This document shows positions 21,254-31,590 of a stretch of DNA of 64,000 nucleotides, in pieces (the stretch's first letter is position 1; each line of letters opens with the position of its first letter). Under the pieces are notes generated by a model that saw nothing but the letters and a program-made list of their open reading frames with translations, made no database searches and had not been told where the DNA came from. Source of the DNA: Chrysemys picta bellii (taxonomy: Eukaryota; Chordata; Testudines; Emydidae). The stretch lies in the NCBI RefSeq assembly GCF_011386835.1, contig NC_088792.1, forward strand, positions 218,956,394 through 219,020,393. The letters are read 5' to 3'. Both the position numbers and the translations under genes were made by a program.

Positions 21254-21560
21254 TAAAAACCATGGACTCAATAAAGACACTGGATTTATGACTCATTACA
21301 ACAGTCTGTGACCCACTAACCCTCCTTTGTCTGCTGACTGTAGAGGTGTTAACTACCCACTTCACCTTGAATGGTCTCCTGCAACATGTGTTAATTCTTT
21401 ACACTTAAGAATTGTTCTATCTTGTATTTAGCTGTGATACTCTGAGTATTTTTCCCAGACCTGAAGAAGAGCTCTGTGTAAGCTCAAAAGTGTCTCTTTC
21501 ACCCACACAAGGTGGCCCAATAGTGATATTACTTCACCCTCCTTGTCTCCCAACCTTGTA

Positions 21561-22120
21561 TTCATTCCTCCAGACACTGCGGGGTTACTAAACATAATGG
21601 GTCACATGACCATCCTAGTGTTTCCTGCTTAGAGTGGCTTCGGCCTCTCCTGTGTGGGGTAACCAGAGTTTTGAAGCTAAACAGCTGAGTTCCTTTGTCA
21701 CAGAAGAGAAAATGCAGGGCTTTGGCAACTTTGCTGGTTGTCATAAGATAATTCAGTACTCAGGAAAGTTTTTGCAGCCTGGAGTCAGATTTGTTTGGGA
21801 CACATTGGGATGGGGAGGAAAGTAGGATGGAGTAAATGCTACTGAGATTTGCAAGGTAGACTGCTTGGGGTGGAGGAGCACATATCACTAGTGATCTATG
21901 ATGGAGAAGTACCCATTCCCACTTGTGGCTTGACAGTCCCACCCTGCAACTCCTCTTGCAGCTCAAGCCCCATCCTTTGCTGCTATAACACAGCACAGTA
22001 CAGTGGAGAGGTGGCACATCAGGTCCAGTTCAGCAGTATGTGAGAAGGAAGGGATGGGAATGGGTGGTAGGTGGGGCAGAGCAGAGGTGGGAAGAAGATG
22101 CCAGATTTCCATCTCATCCA
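21561..22120. other. Noncoding DNA, nothing recognised
   Basis: No credible gene or repeat. Confidence 0.45.
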
Positions 22121-22123
22121 TGC

Positions 22124-22312
22124 TATTGAATCATAGAAGTGTAGGACCAGAAAGGACTTTGAGAGGTCTTCTAGTCCTGTCTCCTGCACTCAAAGCAGCA
22201 CTAAGTATTATCTAGACCATCCCTGACAGGTGTTTGTCTAACCTGCTATTAAAAACCTCCAATGATGGAGATTCCACAACCTCCCTAGGCAATTTATTCT
22301 AAGGCAAAACCT
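22124..22312 (-). mobile_element. CR1 LINE fragment, 3' end
   Basis: Starts with TTGAATCATAGAA, the reverse complement of the ATTCTATGATTC-type repeat that ends CR1 elements, and continues with 'gtcttctagtcctgtctcct', 'ccctgacaggtgtttgtcta' and 'tgatggagattccacaacc', all standard for this family. It is 5'-truncated. Confidence 0.88.
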
Positions 22313-24067
22313 GATTTAATTGAATTGGCTAGAATACCAGGCTTGAGCCACCCAAGCAAGATATCTGTTCACTCTATAGCTGTTACAGATTTTTCTACCT
22401 TTTTTTCCTATGATTTTTTTTATGACGCAAACACATTCTGATGTGTAGCTGTTGTCCTCTGTCATCATCACATCACCAGGAGTGGCAGATTGGAACCTTT
22501 GTTAATCAGTCAAGTTGTTCCTTTTCATCAGTCTGCATTCTGAGGTAAAACACGAAGCCCAACAGCATTGTTTAAAACGGTAGTAATAATAATAATAAAA
22601 ATACTGTTGGTGGACACTGCTAGCTGATCCTCAACTGTGATTTCACAACATTTAGGACACAATGAAGTTCGCTTTTCACACTGATGTGTTGTTACGTAGA
22701 TAACAGATCTCATGAAGTGCTGGTGCACCATATCACCCTGCTCCATCTTCATTTCATTATCATCCATTAGTGCTTCTCTGGATTCCATGGGCAAATGGAT
22801 TGTTTACATTTGCATGGAGGTTTGTGACACATTGTCGTTTACGATGACATTGTGAGAAATTGTTACAGTACAAGACGTACTCTGATTTTTAATTTACATA
22901 AAAGAAATCATGGTTAGGGTTGCTTGTTGAAACAAAACCACAATTTCACTAGCAGAGGGGACCTCATCCTCCTATCTTAGGATGTCATGTTCTCTACAAT
23001 CCATTCAAGAGGCTCTAAAATGCAATAAAATGACAATAAAAAGAAACACATATGTAGTCCTGAGCTGCAGCTAGTGGGTTTTTGTTTGGAACTTATTTAT
23101 CTATCCCCCCACTACAAAGCTCCCACCTCACTATCCTTAGGGTAATTTGAATCCACTGAATATATTGTACCGTGCTGCTACAGAGGACAACAGAAACACT
23201 GACAGCACCGCCCTTTAGCATTTGTCTACACAATGTAATTTCCAGCTCAAGAAGACATATCCATAGTCATGGTCACCTACACGTAGAGCTGAGGAATTAA
23301 TTCATAATAAAGTTGACAAATTTAGCCTCTTTTTCTCTGTGAAGACCTAAGAGCAGATCACAATCTCCTCTAATTTATTCATTATTCATAATATTTTGAC
23401 AAATGTATTTTGCAATTTTTTAACTCTGTGGATTGAACACACAGAACTCTCTGTGGGTATTGACTACTTACGCTGAGCTATGGTGGTTAATTGCGATTGT
23501 TCAGATAAGTTACATGGTATTATTTCTGTTCCCTGATTGGATGAACACACAGCTCTTCTGGCTCAAATAATTGTATGTGTGAATGTGAAATTCAGTTTCT
23601 GTGACTACTTCAAGCACTTTCTGCAAACATTCACGCCAGTGAAACTTGACTGCTCAAATAATGGGAAGCAAACACAAAAGTGGGGGCATGGCCTTCGCAG
23701 AATGAATATTTGCAGAAAATACTTTTTTCACTACTTGCTCAGCTCCAACTTTGAGCATGTTGCTGCCCGATGGTGGCCCTCTCCTTTTATTATTGCACAT
23801 TCCTGCAAGAAGGCACTAATTAATGCACAACAGGTAGAGCCGAGAAAATAATGAAAAAAAGTATTTTCTGCAGTTTCCTAAAGCTGGTAGGTAATCCTGC
23901 TTGCGTGGGAATAACACACAGCTCTATGGAATGATCAGGCCCCAACTCACCATGACGGTAAGTTACTTTATTTTACACTTTAAATGTCGCTTTAGTCTTC
24001 CATGCTTCAGAATACGGGGCCTGATTCTGCATTCCTCACTCAGGCATAACTTCTATTGAAGTCAATC
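22313..24067. other. Noncoding DNA, nothing recognised
   Basis: No credible gene. The minus-strand frame 22528-22794 (88 codons) is open and contains CPKCC, but I recognise no family and codon periodicity cannot be judged by eye. A fragment at about 24015-24066 matches the 'GGGCCTGATTCTG...GAAGTCAAT' dispersed repeat. Confidence 0.4.
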
Positions 24068-24075
24068 CTTTATAC

Positions 24076-24434
24076 CAGTGGTGGGCAAGCTGTGGCCTGT
24101 GGGCTGCACGTGTCTCATCAGGGTAATCCACTGGTGGGCTGCGAGACGGTTTGTTTACCTTGACTATCCAAAGGTATGGCCACCCACAGCTCCCAGTGGC
24201 TGCGGTTCACCGTTCCCAGCCAATGGGAGCCGTGGAAAGTGGCAGCTAGCACATCCCTGCGGCCCCCGCTGCTTCCCGCAGCTCCCATTGGCTGGCAATG
24301 GCGAACCACTGCCACCGGGAGCTGCAGGTGGCGGTGCCTGTGGATGGTCAATGTAAACAAACTGTCTTGCGGCCCGCCAGTGATTATACTGATGGGCCGT
24401 GTGTGGTCCATGGGCTGCAGGTTGCCTACCACTG
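24076..24434. mobile_element. hAT-like MITE, family A, copy 2
   Basis: A 359-bp relative of 1754-2040 with ends CAGTGGTGGGCAAGC and GGTTGCCTACCACTG. The 8-bp flanks (ctttatac 24068-24075, ctgaatac 24435-24442) match at 6 of 8, so the insertion is old. It has a longer interior than copy 1, with several 'ccaatggga' modules. Confidence 0.8.
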
Positions 24435-24649
24435 CTGAATACAGTCTAGTCAAAGTCAGTGGCTTGAGTGAAGAATATAGGATCCAGGCCCTAACTTTGC
24501 TTTCAAATGGAAATATAGGGCCAGATTCTGATACTCTTACTTATCTTACATACTTATCTGGCCCCTATTACTGCAGTATCTGAGCTCCTCACAATCTTCA
24601 ATGAGTTAATCCTCACAACACCCCTGTGAGGTGCGGGGAACTGAGGCAC

Positions 24650-24911
24650 AGAGAATATGGCTACACGGAAGCTGGGAGGTATGAGTCCCAGCACCTGCAG
24701 AAAGACTTGCACTAGCTCAAATAGCAGTGTGGACATTATAGCACTGGCAGTGGTTTGGGCTAGCCACCAGGCTGAGATGTAAGGAGCAGGGTTGGCTTAG
24801 ACTGCAACATCCACACTGCTATTTTTAGTGTGCTAGCGCAAGCTGATCGAGAGTAAGTCTGTCTACCCGTGCTAGGAATCACACCTCTCAGCTCCAATGT
24901 AGACATACCCA
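24650..24911. mobile_element. MITE inside the SINE, GGGTATGTCTACAC type
   Basis: The right end reads GTAGACATACCC and the left end a decayed complement (ATATGGCTACAC). Internal phrases 'tagcagtgtgg' and 'ccacactgctattttt' are inverted copies of each other. It resembles the Harbinger-like ends elsewhere in the window. No clean target duplication found. Confidence 0.5.
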
Positions 24912-24925
24912 GAGAGGCTAATGGA

Positions 24926-25051
24926 CAGATTTTAAAATGTATTTAGGCACCTAAAGATGCAAATAGGTGCATAGGCACCCATTAGGTGCCTAACTCCCAT
25001 GGTGGTGCTTTTGAAAATCCCACTAGGCTCCTAAATACCTTCAAAAATCTG
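24926..25051. mobile_element. Small palindromic MITE with GGCACCTAA arms
   Basis: A 126-bp element with ends CAGATTTT and AAAATCTG and inner arms 'gtatttaggcacctaa' and 'taggctcctaaatac'. Nearly the whole element can fold on itself. Close relatives are familiar from sauropsid genomes. Confidence 0.6.
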
Positions 25052-25165
25052 GCCCTCGGTGACTTGCTGAAGGTCACACAGGAAGTCTGTCACTTGAACC
25101 CAGGATAGTGTTCTAGTACTCAGCTAGTGTCCTAAGCACTGAGCCATCCTTCTCCTAGTCACAAT

Positions 25166-25475
25166 AAGCAGTATCTTACTCCGTGAGTAGAACCATTGAT
25201 TTGACAGGGACTTTCTGAGGCACTACTCCGTGTGAGTAATGGTGGCAAAATCTAGCCCATATATAGTAAATCCTTTTTAGCAGTTAATTTTTAATGCTGA
25301 AAAATCTGGCAGCTTCACAGTACATGAATCTATCTATTTAGCCGCAGATGTTGGACTGTGCAAACTGAAGATTCCTTACCCAGCCGCGCTGCTGTTGGGC
25401 TAAAGAAATGCCATTTAAATGTGATTCCTATTTATATCAGCCCTCAAAAGGTATTTGCTTTCTCTTTGTAGAAGC
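25166..25475. other. Noncoding DNA
   Basis: No gene. About 25175-25262 resembles an old palindromic repeat fragment with two 'actccgtg-gagta' phrases. Confidence 0.35.
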
Positions 25476-25830
25476 CAAAAGACCAGAGAAGTTGAAAAAA
25501 CAAAACAAAACAGGGTAGCACAAAGGAAGAAAAAATAATTAGTTCAAAAGAATGTTCTCTCTCTCTCTTCAACTTCCTACCCCCAGCCTCCTCTTCCCTC
25601 TCTCTCTTTCTAAGGGTTAAATATGCGGAGGGAAAAATTGCTAGACTTTATGTCTGTGCTTGGTGGGAACTATTAAATTACAGCTGGATGTTTTTAATTA
25701 TGCCACACATAAATGACTGAACACAACAGCATTTTAATCCAAATGTGAGCCTCATTTATGTGTGCTCTGCTTTCGCTCTGAAATGCACTGCCTGGCACTT
25801 GTTTGTGGTGGCCCCTTTGTGGCACTGTAA
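25476..25830. other. Possible conserved noncoding element
   Basis: A stretch free of recognisable repeats, starting with a (CT)n tract (about 25558-25575) and followed by dense homeodomain-like TAATTA/TTTAAT cores (25670-25760) with balanced composition. This is only an impression. Alignment with other reptiles and chicken would decide it. Confidence 0.2.
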
Positions 25831-28370
25831 CAGCATGGGTTCCCCTCTGCCCCCCCAAGTGCAAGGATGGGAGCTAGTGCTGGCAAGGAGGAAAGGAAAT
25901 GGGTAATAAAACAGAGAGCTAAGCGGCTCACTGGAGCCAGTGATGCTGGGATCTAGTTAATTGCTCCAAAATGAAAAAGATTCGGGGGTTTTCATGAAAT
26001 CCCATAGGTGCACTTGCCAAGCCTCAAATATTAGATTGAATTACAGCTTCTAATTCCTCCCCCCCTTTACCCACAGCCATGTGTCTTATTTCTTCCTAAG
26101 GTTCTTCCACATTTCAGAGCAGTGAATAGAAGGGGAAAGCTAAGTAAGGGCTGCCTGCCTATTACTTGTTTTATACCTTGTCCCTCCATCCATCTTCTTC
26201 TCATCCTGCCTCACATAAAATCTGTCTGCCTGGCTCTCCTGGTCTGTTAGATCAGCCCTGTGTTTGGAGTGGTGCGTGGCATATAGAGGAAGGCTCCTTA
26301 TGCCCCCTCATCTTACACTCCCGTGTAGCAACTAAGCACAGTTTAACCCTATAGGACTTGATTTTTAAAGGGCCTTTGACCTGGCCTCTTCATTTGAGGC
26401 ATAATTTTGCACAGGCAATTAGTTGCATCAGCATTTTTTACAACTAACTGAGGGCAAAACATTGTACCATTACAGTATTTAAGCACTTGATTTGTGGGTG
26501 CAAAAGGGACTTCGGTGGGAAATTACTGCTCAGATGAGGCACTGCCTCCAAGATTGAATCCTTAATTGGTAGGAGTTGTGCCCACAAAAAATGAAGCTGG
26601 TGCTGAAAATCTGTGTATTATTCATATATTGAAATCCACATCAATGTCTGGTACATTGTTCAGTTTTGTTTAATAAGCTGATGGTACATTCTCTCTCTGT
26701 CCATCACATTTAATGGACATCGTCAAGACTGCCAAAAAGTGCACCTTAATTAGTAGACTTGTATCTAAATCCTAGTGTTTTTCTCTCCCTGGGATGAACA
26801 GGAAACACCTCTGAAGTTCAGATAGGCTTAAGGGATTCATACGCAGGCAGTTCAAAAAAGGCACTCTTAAAACTTGAGTATCAAAAAATGTGGGATGCCT
26901 AGTTTTAGACAATAGGGCAACTAAACGTACACACTAGCAAAGCACTCTGCTAAATCTATGGCTTCCTTTTCTGTGATTTCATGATGGATTGCTATGGAAA
27001 TACCCAACAATGTTTTGCCAACTCATTTTTAAGAATTGTTTTCACAAAGGCAGGTTTTTAATTGTTTAGTTGGGTGCTGATTTATTATTGTCTGTTTTTT
27101 GGTGAGGGGTCCATTTTTAACCCTCTTCCCCCAAAATGATCAGAAATCCTGGATTTTTATATAAGCACCTCTTGCTGCTTTTGGCCTGCACATTTCAATT
27201 CTTGTTTCTCACCCAATTCCTTTCCCACTGCTAGCCACAGTCTTCCCATCCAATCCTCACCCTGAAGGAGAAGGATATGTGGTTTCATCCATGAATGACA
27301 TTAATGCCATTGTGTGAATCATTAGTCGATCCAGCATTACAATCCCCAGGGGATCAAGTATTTTACAAACCACTAGAGAGAAATTCCAATATCAAATATG
27401 TGGCATGACTAATCCCAAATCTACCAAAATAATCCCAGGTAATAGCCAGGGAAGGTTACAGTGCTTAGACAGGGCAGGCGTGTGTGTATAATGGCCTGGA
27501 AGGGCAGAGTTAACAGAAACCTCTGGTGATGCTACTGGCAACCACTCCCAAATGGTTCTCCCCTTCCCCCCCATGAATCTTATGGGTATTTTCTCTTCAA
27601 ACCTGCTAAGTAGCTCTCTTCCACTCCATCCTTTCCCCACAAAAATCTTGCAGCTGTACAATAGGAGCACTCCCAACCCTGTAAGTAGCTCTTGCACCCC
27701 CCCCCCCAATAATCCAAGAGGGAGGGAGAGTAATTTAAAAAAAAAGAGAGAACTGCAGTTTTGTTTCAAGGGGGAGGAGAGGGGGAACTCCAACAACTGC
27801 TACTTTGTCACTATACACACTAATCGTCACAGCTACTGGAGGTTATTGTTAAGTCTGCCTCTGCAAGCCATTATACAGTGCGTCTGCTTTGCCTAACACC
27901 GTGAAAGGAGCACATCCAGGGTGGTGTTGCCGCATAACCGGGGAGCATGAGTTGTACCATTATGATACTAGCACCTCTGATAATCAGAGCACTTACTCAT
28001 GTGATTAAATATGGATTTATTTAGGAGTCAAACAGACACTCAAGTTTGAAAATTCTGGCCAAAAGTTTTGAAGGTTATAAGTGCACTTAGAGTCTTGTGC
28101 ATTTGGCTCCTGTTGTATAAATACAGACATGTTACAAACTATTTACACTGTGCTTCTGTGAGAGTTAACATCTGCAAAGAAAAACAGAGATGAGGATCAG
28201 AGCATCCCTCTGCATAATGGGCCATATTCTTCTCTTCCTTACATCAGTGTAAATCCTGATGAGCTCCATTAGAATCGGGCCCATGTCACTGAAAGGTATA
28301 AAAACAGACTTTTAAATGTTTTTCTAGTGGAAACAATTATTTCTAAATATCAGACTTCAAAGAAAGAACA
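25831..28370. other. Noncoding DNA
   Basis: No credible gene. Open frames around 27392-27896 overlap on both strands across pyrimidine-rich sequence including a C run at about 27698-27708 and do not resemble any protein. About 28215-28285 is a fragment of the dispersed 'GGGCC...GATTCT' repeat. Confidence 0.45.
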
Positions 28371-28428
28371 CTGATTTAAAACTAGAACAGGAGTACTTGT
28401 GGCACCTTAGAGACTAACAAATTTATTA

Positions 28429-28466
28429 GAGCATAAGCTTTCGTGGACTACAGCCCACTTCTTCGG
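28429..28466 (-). ncRNA. Hammerhead-like core, inverted copy
   Basis: Exact inverted counterpart of 29848-29885 in the left arm of the PLE. It has the same core boxes and same short helices. Confidence 0.3.
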
Positions 28467-28869
28467 ATGCATATAGAATGGAACATATATTGAGGAGATA
28501 TATATACACACATACAGAGAGCATAAACAGGTGGGAGTTGTCTTACCAACTCTGAGAGGCCAATTAATTAAGAGAAAAAAAACTTTTGAAGTGATAATCA
28601 AGCTAGCCCAGTACAGACAGTTTGACAATAAGTATGAGAATACTTACAAGGGGAGATAGAGTCAATGTTTGTAATGGCTCAGCCATTCCCAGTCCTTATT
28701 CAAACCGGAGTTGATTGTGTCTAGTTTGCATATCAATTCTAGCTCAGCAGTCTCTCGTTGGAGTCTGTTTTTGAAGTTTTTCTGTTGTAATATAGCCACC
28801 CGCAGGTCTGTCACTGAATGACCAGACAGGTTAAAGTGTTCTCCCACTCCCATTTGCTCCAATCCCTCG

Positions 28870-29652
28870 GATAGAGACAAGCACCTACAAGATCTCTATC
28901 AAGCATTCTTAAAACTACAATACCCACCTGCTGAAGTGAAAAAACAGATTGACAGAGCCAGACGAGTACCCAGAAGTCACCTCCTACAAGACAGGCCCAA
29001 CAAAGAAAATAACAGAACACCACTAGCTGTCACCTTCAGCCCCCAACTAAAACCTCTCCAGCGCATCATCAGAGATCTACAACCTATCCTGAAAGATGAT
29101 CCTTTACTCTCACAGATCTTGGGAGACAGACCTGTCCTCGCTTACAGACAACCCCCCAACCTAAAGCAAATACTCACCAGCAACCACACATCACTGAACA
29201 AAACCACTAACCCAGGAACCTATCCTTGTAACAAACCCCGATGCCAACTCTGTCCACATATCTATTCAAGTGACATCATCATAGGACCTAATCACATCAG
29301 CCATACCATCAGGGGCTCGTTCACCTGCACATCTACCAATGTGATATATGCCATCATGTGCCAGCAATGCCCCTCTGCCATGTACATTGGCCAAACCGGA
29401 CAGTCTCTACGCAAAAGAATTAATGGACACAAATCTGACATCAGGAATCAAAATACTCAAAAACCAGTGGGAGAACACTTTAACCTGTCTGGTCATTCAG
29501 TGACAGACCTGCGGGTGGCTATATTACAACAGGAAAACTTCAAAAACAGACTCCAACGAGAGACTGCTGAGCTAGAATTGATATGCAAACTAGACACAAT
29601 CAACTCCGGTTTGAATAAGGACTGGGAATGGCTGAGCCATTACAAACATTGA
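28870..29652 (+). CDS. PLE GIY-YIG endonuclease and RT tail, 5'-truncated
   Basis: An unbroken frame ending at 29652. A GTG at 28936 is not a real start: the frame is open upstream to the inversion joint near 28868, so the reverse transcriptase has been cut off. Counting from 28936, residues 55-81 (DDPLLSQIL, YRQPPNLKQIL) match the segment following the RT of PLEs. C98, C103 and C106 form a cysteine cluster; VIYAI (136-140) and YIGQT (150-154) are the two strands of the GIY-YIG nuclease, followed by R160/R161 and H165. GEHFNLSGHS (179-188) and the ETAELELICKLDT stretch complete the domain and supply the catalytic glutamate. The enzyme nicks target DNA to prime reverse transcription. The fragment may be transcribed but cannot move on its own. 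Confidence 0.9.
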   Translation, partial: DRDKHLQDLYQAFLKLQYPPAEVKKQIDRARRVPRSHLLQDRPNKENNRTPLAVTFSPQLKPLQRIIRDLQPILKDDPLLSQILGDRPVLAYRQPPNLKQILTSNHTSLNKTTNPGTYPCNKPRCQLCPHIYSSDIIIGPNHISHTIRGSFTCTSTNVIYAIMCQQCPSAMYIGQTGQSLRKRINGHKSDIRNQNTQKPVGEHFNLSGHSVTDLRVAILQQENFKNRLQRETAELELICKLDTINSGLNKDWEWLSHYKH

Positions 29653-29847
29653 CTCTATCTCCCCTTGTAAGTATTCTCACACTTATTGTCAAACTGTCTG
29701 TACTGGGCTAGCTTGATTATCACTTCAAAAGTTTTTTTTCTCTTAATTAATTGGCCTCTCAGAGTTGGTAAGACAACTCCCACCTGTTTATGCTCTCTGT
29801 ATGTGTGTATATATATCTCCTCAATATATGTTCCATTCTATATGCAT

Positions 29848-29885
29848 CCGAAGAAGTGGGCTGTAGTCCACGAAAGCTTATGCTC
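29848..29885 (+). ncRNA. Hammerhead-ribozyme-like core in the PLE tail
   Basis: The order of boxes fits a hammerhead: CCGAAGA (consensus CUGANGA with U4 changed to C), a hairpin GTGG...CCAC, GAAA, then a two-base helix GC-TTAT-GC and a UC before the would-be cleavage site at 29885. Hammerheads with a very short third stem are known in PLE terminal repeats. Against activity: there is one extra A between box and hairpin, and I see no good stem I. It is probably a degenerate ribozyme. Confidence 0.4.
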
Positions 29886-29985
29886 TAATAAATTTGTTAG
29901 TCTCTAAGGTGCCACAAGTACTCCTGTTCTTCTTTTTGCGGATACAGACTAACACGGCGGTTACTCTGAAACCTGATTTAAAACT

Positions 29986-31285
29986 GAACAGGTGATTAAC
30001 AAGAGGGACTGCAGTCTTTTTAGCAGCCTTATTGGCACAGTCAGCTCTGTTGCTGTTCTGTTCTTTCTGGAATCTCCCTTGAGTTGCCCTTCAATACAAG
30101 CAACACATTGAAAGATGTAAACTTCCAATCCAAGAAGATGAGAGTGGCAGAGATGGGGGAATATTTAATGGTTTAATTTAATCAATTAGGTATCTCAAGG
30201 TTGAAAGAATTTGAAATCAATTACTTTGGTTTGAACTAAATTTGTGTTCCAAACTCTCTGCAAACAAAGTAAGTTTGGCTGTTTTGGTGTGGAATACTCA
30301 TATTCTGTCTCCAGAGGTAACAAACACAATAAAGCAACAGGAATTGGATAAGCTAGAAGCTACTATTCTGAATAATATCAGGTAAAACTTAGACTTTTCA
30401 GACTTCCCCATGCTGACATCTGGAAACAGAGAGAATCTGTAAGGTTGCTTTTTGAAACTCATTACTGCACTCAAGTTATTAGCTTTCTGGTAACTATGAA
30501 GATTTTGCCAGTGATGATGTCAGAGTCAGAATTAAAAATATGTGTAGAACAGATAAGATAAAAGGTGTCTTTTCCCCTTTAGAACACTGAGAGATTTTTG
30601 GTTGTAGTTTCTTGGACTTGTTGAAGTTTACTCATGATAACCCAAGCTATTTTTGGAGGGGGGAAAATAATCCTTGACGCAAAACAAACAAACAAATTGA
30701 AGAAGAAAGACACCTCCCACCCCCAAACAAACAAAAAGTACAAGACTCATTTTCTTTCTTTCTGATTAAATGTTGATGATTGATTTTAAAGCCTACAGTT
30801 ACATGAAGAATTAAAAAGAGATACAAGATTGAAATGTTATGTAATCAGTACAAATGACAAGAAAGGCTATTTGAATGACAGCTTTCTCTTGGTGTCAATG
30901 TTATTTCAAAACTGGACAGGCATCAAAGGAATCCTTTGCTTGCTACGTGAGCTCTGGAAGTTAGGCACCGGTGATGAGGCTGGAGTTATGTTTTTTGGAA
31001 TTATGAAGCTTAGATAAAAATGGAGCCCAAACCAGCTGCATATGGAAATAGCCCCACGGGGCTCAGTACCTCACTTATGAGATTCCTAATGGGAATGATC
31101 CATGTATATTCAAGAACTGGGATGTATTATGGCCTTTTTTTAAAAAAAATAGTTACTATCCCTACCGGAATGTGGTTTATAAAAGTTGTATTTTTTTTTG
31201 CAATTCATACAGCAAATTGTCTGAACTGTAGTTAAACTGATCGAAATACAAACAGTAACTGAGACATTTTAAAGTGATAACTTTT
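29986..31285. other. Noncoding DNA, nothing recognised
   Basis: AT-rich unique sequence with A-rich tracts near 30685-30735 and T runs near 31135-31200. No gene. Confidence 0.45.
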
Positions 31286-31289
31286 ACTA

Positions 31290-31590
31290 ATAAGGTACAA
31301 GATAAACAGGCTTAAAGGTCTCTGAGACTTTCTTGTCAGGCAGAAGTTAGAAGCTAGCCAAATCCAAACTAGAAATAAGGTGCAAATTTTGAACAATGTT
31401 AACAGTTACCCAAAGGTAGCAGCGGATTCTCCATCACTGGGAATTTCAAAATGAAGACTGGATATTTTTCTAAATGGTATGCTTTTGTGCAAACAGGGAA
31501 GTCCTATGGCCTGTGTTATACAGAAGGTCAGCGTAGTTGACCACAATGGTCTCTTCTGGCCTTATAATCAATGAATGACAATTTAATTTA
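31290..31590 (+). mobile_element. CR1 LINE fragment, 3' end
   Basis: Contains 'gattctccatcactggga', 'actggatatttttcta', 'gtcctatggcctgtgttat' and 'caatggtctcttctggcct', the ordered landmarks of the CR1 3' region, ending in 'ataatcaatgaatga'. It is diverged and 5'-truncated. Confidence 0.85.

Larger units (their letters stand above)
20340..21560 (+). mobile_element. Penelope-like element remnant, family 2, split by two MITEs
   Basis: A PLE fragment: the end of the GIY-YIG endonuclease (about 20386-20655, resuming at 21257), then the family-specific 3' region with 'cctgaagaagagctctgtg' at about 21460 and the tail 'caccctccttgtctccc'. Two Harbinger-like elements (20659-20978 and 20982-21253) sit inside the coding part. 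The same 3' region occurs at 33546-34255, 42588-42722 and 48605-48857. Confidence 0.8.
24580..25165 (-). mobile_element. MIR-type SINE interrupted by two small elements
   Basis: The left piece (about 24580-24650) contains 'acacccctgtgaggtg' and 'ggaactgaggcacagaga'. The right piece (about 25052-25165) contains 'gacttgctgaaggtcacac' and 'acttgaacccaggatag', which continues the same SINE towards its tRNA-derived head. The sequence between them is not SINE. The insertions split one ancestral copy. Confidence 0.75.
28384..29972 (+). mobile_element. Penelope-like element, family 1, with inverted arms and exact 13-bp target duplication
   Basis: A 1589-bp insertion flanked by an identical 13-bp duplication, CTGATTTAAAACT, at 28371-28383 and 29973-29985. 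The right side is a forward GIY-YIG coding end plus 3' tail. The left side, 28384-28848, is an inverted and nearly identical copy of 29466 to about 29931. The two 73-codon frames at 28407-28628 (minus) and 29686-29907 (plus) encode the same peptide, so the insertion is young. Inverted or tandem partial copies are known for PLEs. The left arm lacks the last 40 or so bases of the tail. Confidence 0.9.

Noticed and set aside
24078..24583. Open frames of 92, 111 and 135 codons
   Set aside because: They lie in the second copy of the same hAT-like element and are mirror translations of its inverted arms.
27392..27896. Overlapping opposite-strand frames of 134 and 114 codons
   Set aside because: Pyrimidine-rich sequence with a C run; no domain and no reason to prefer either strand.
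28936..28938. Start codon of the PLE endonuclease
   Set aside because: The codon is GTG and the frame is open further upstream, so it is not a true start but the inside of a truncated coding region.
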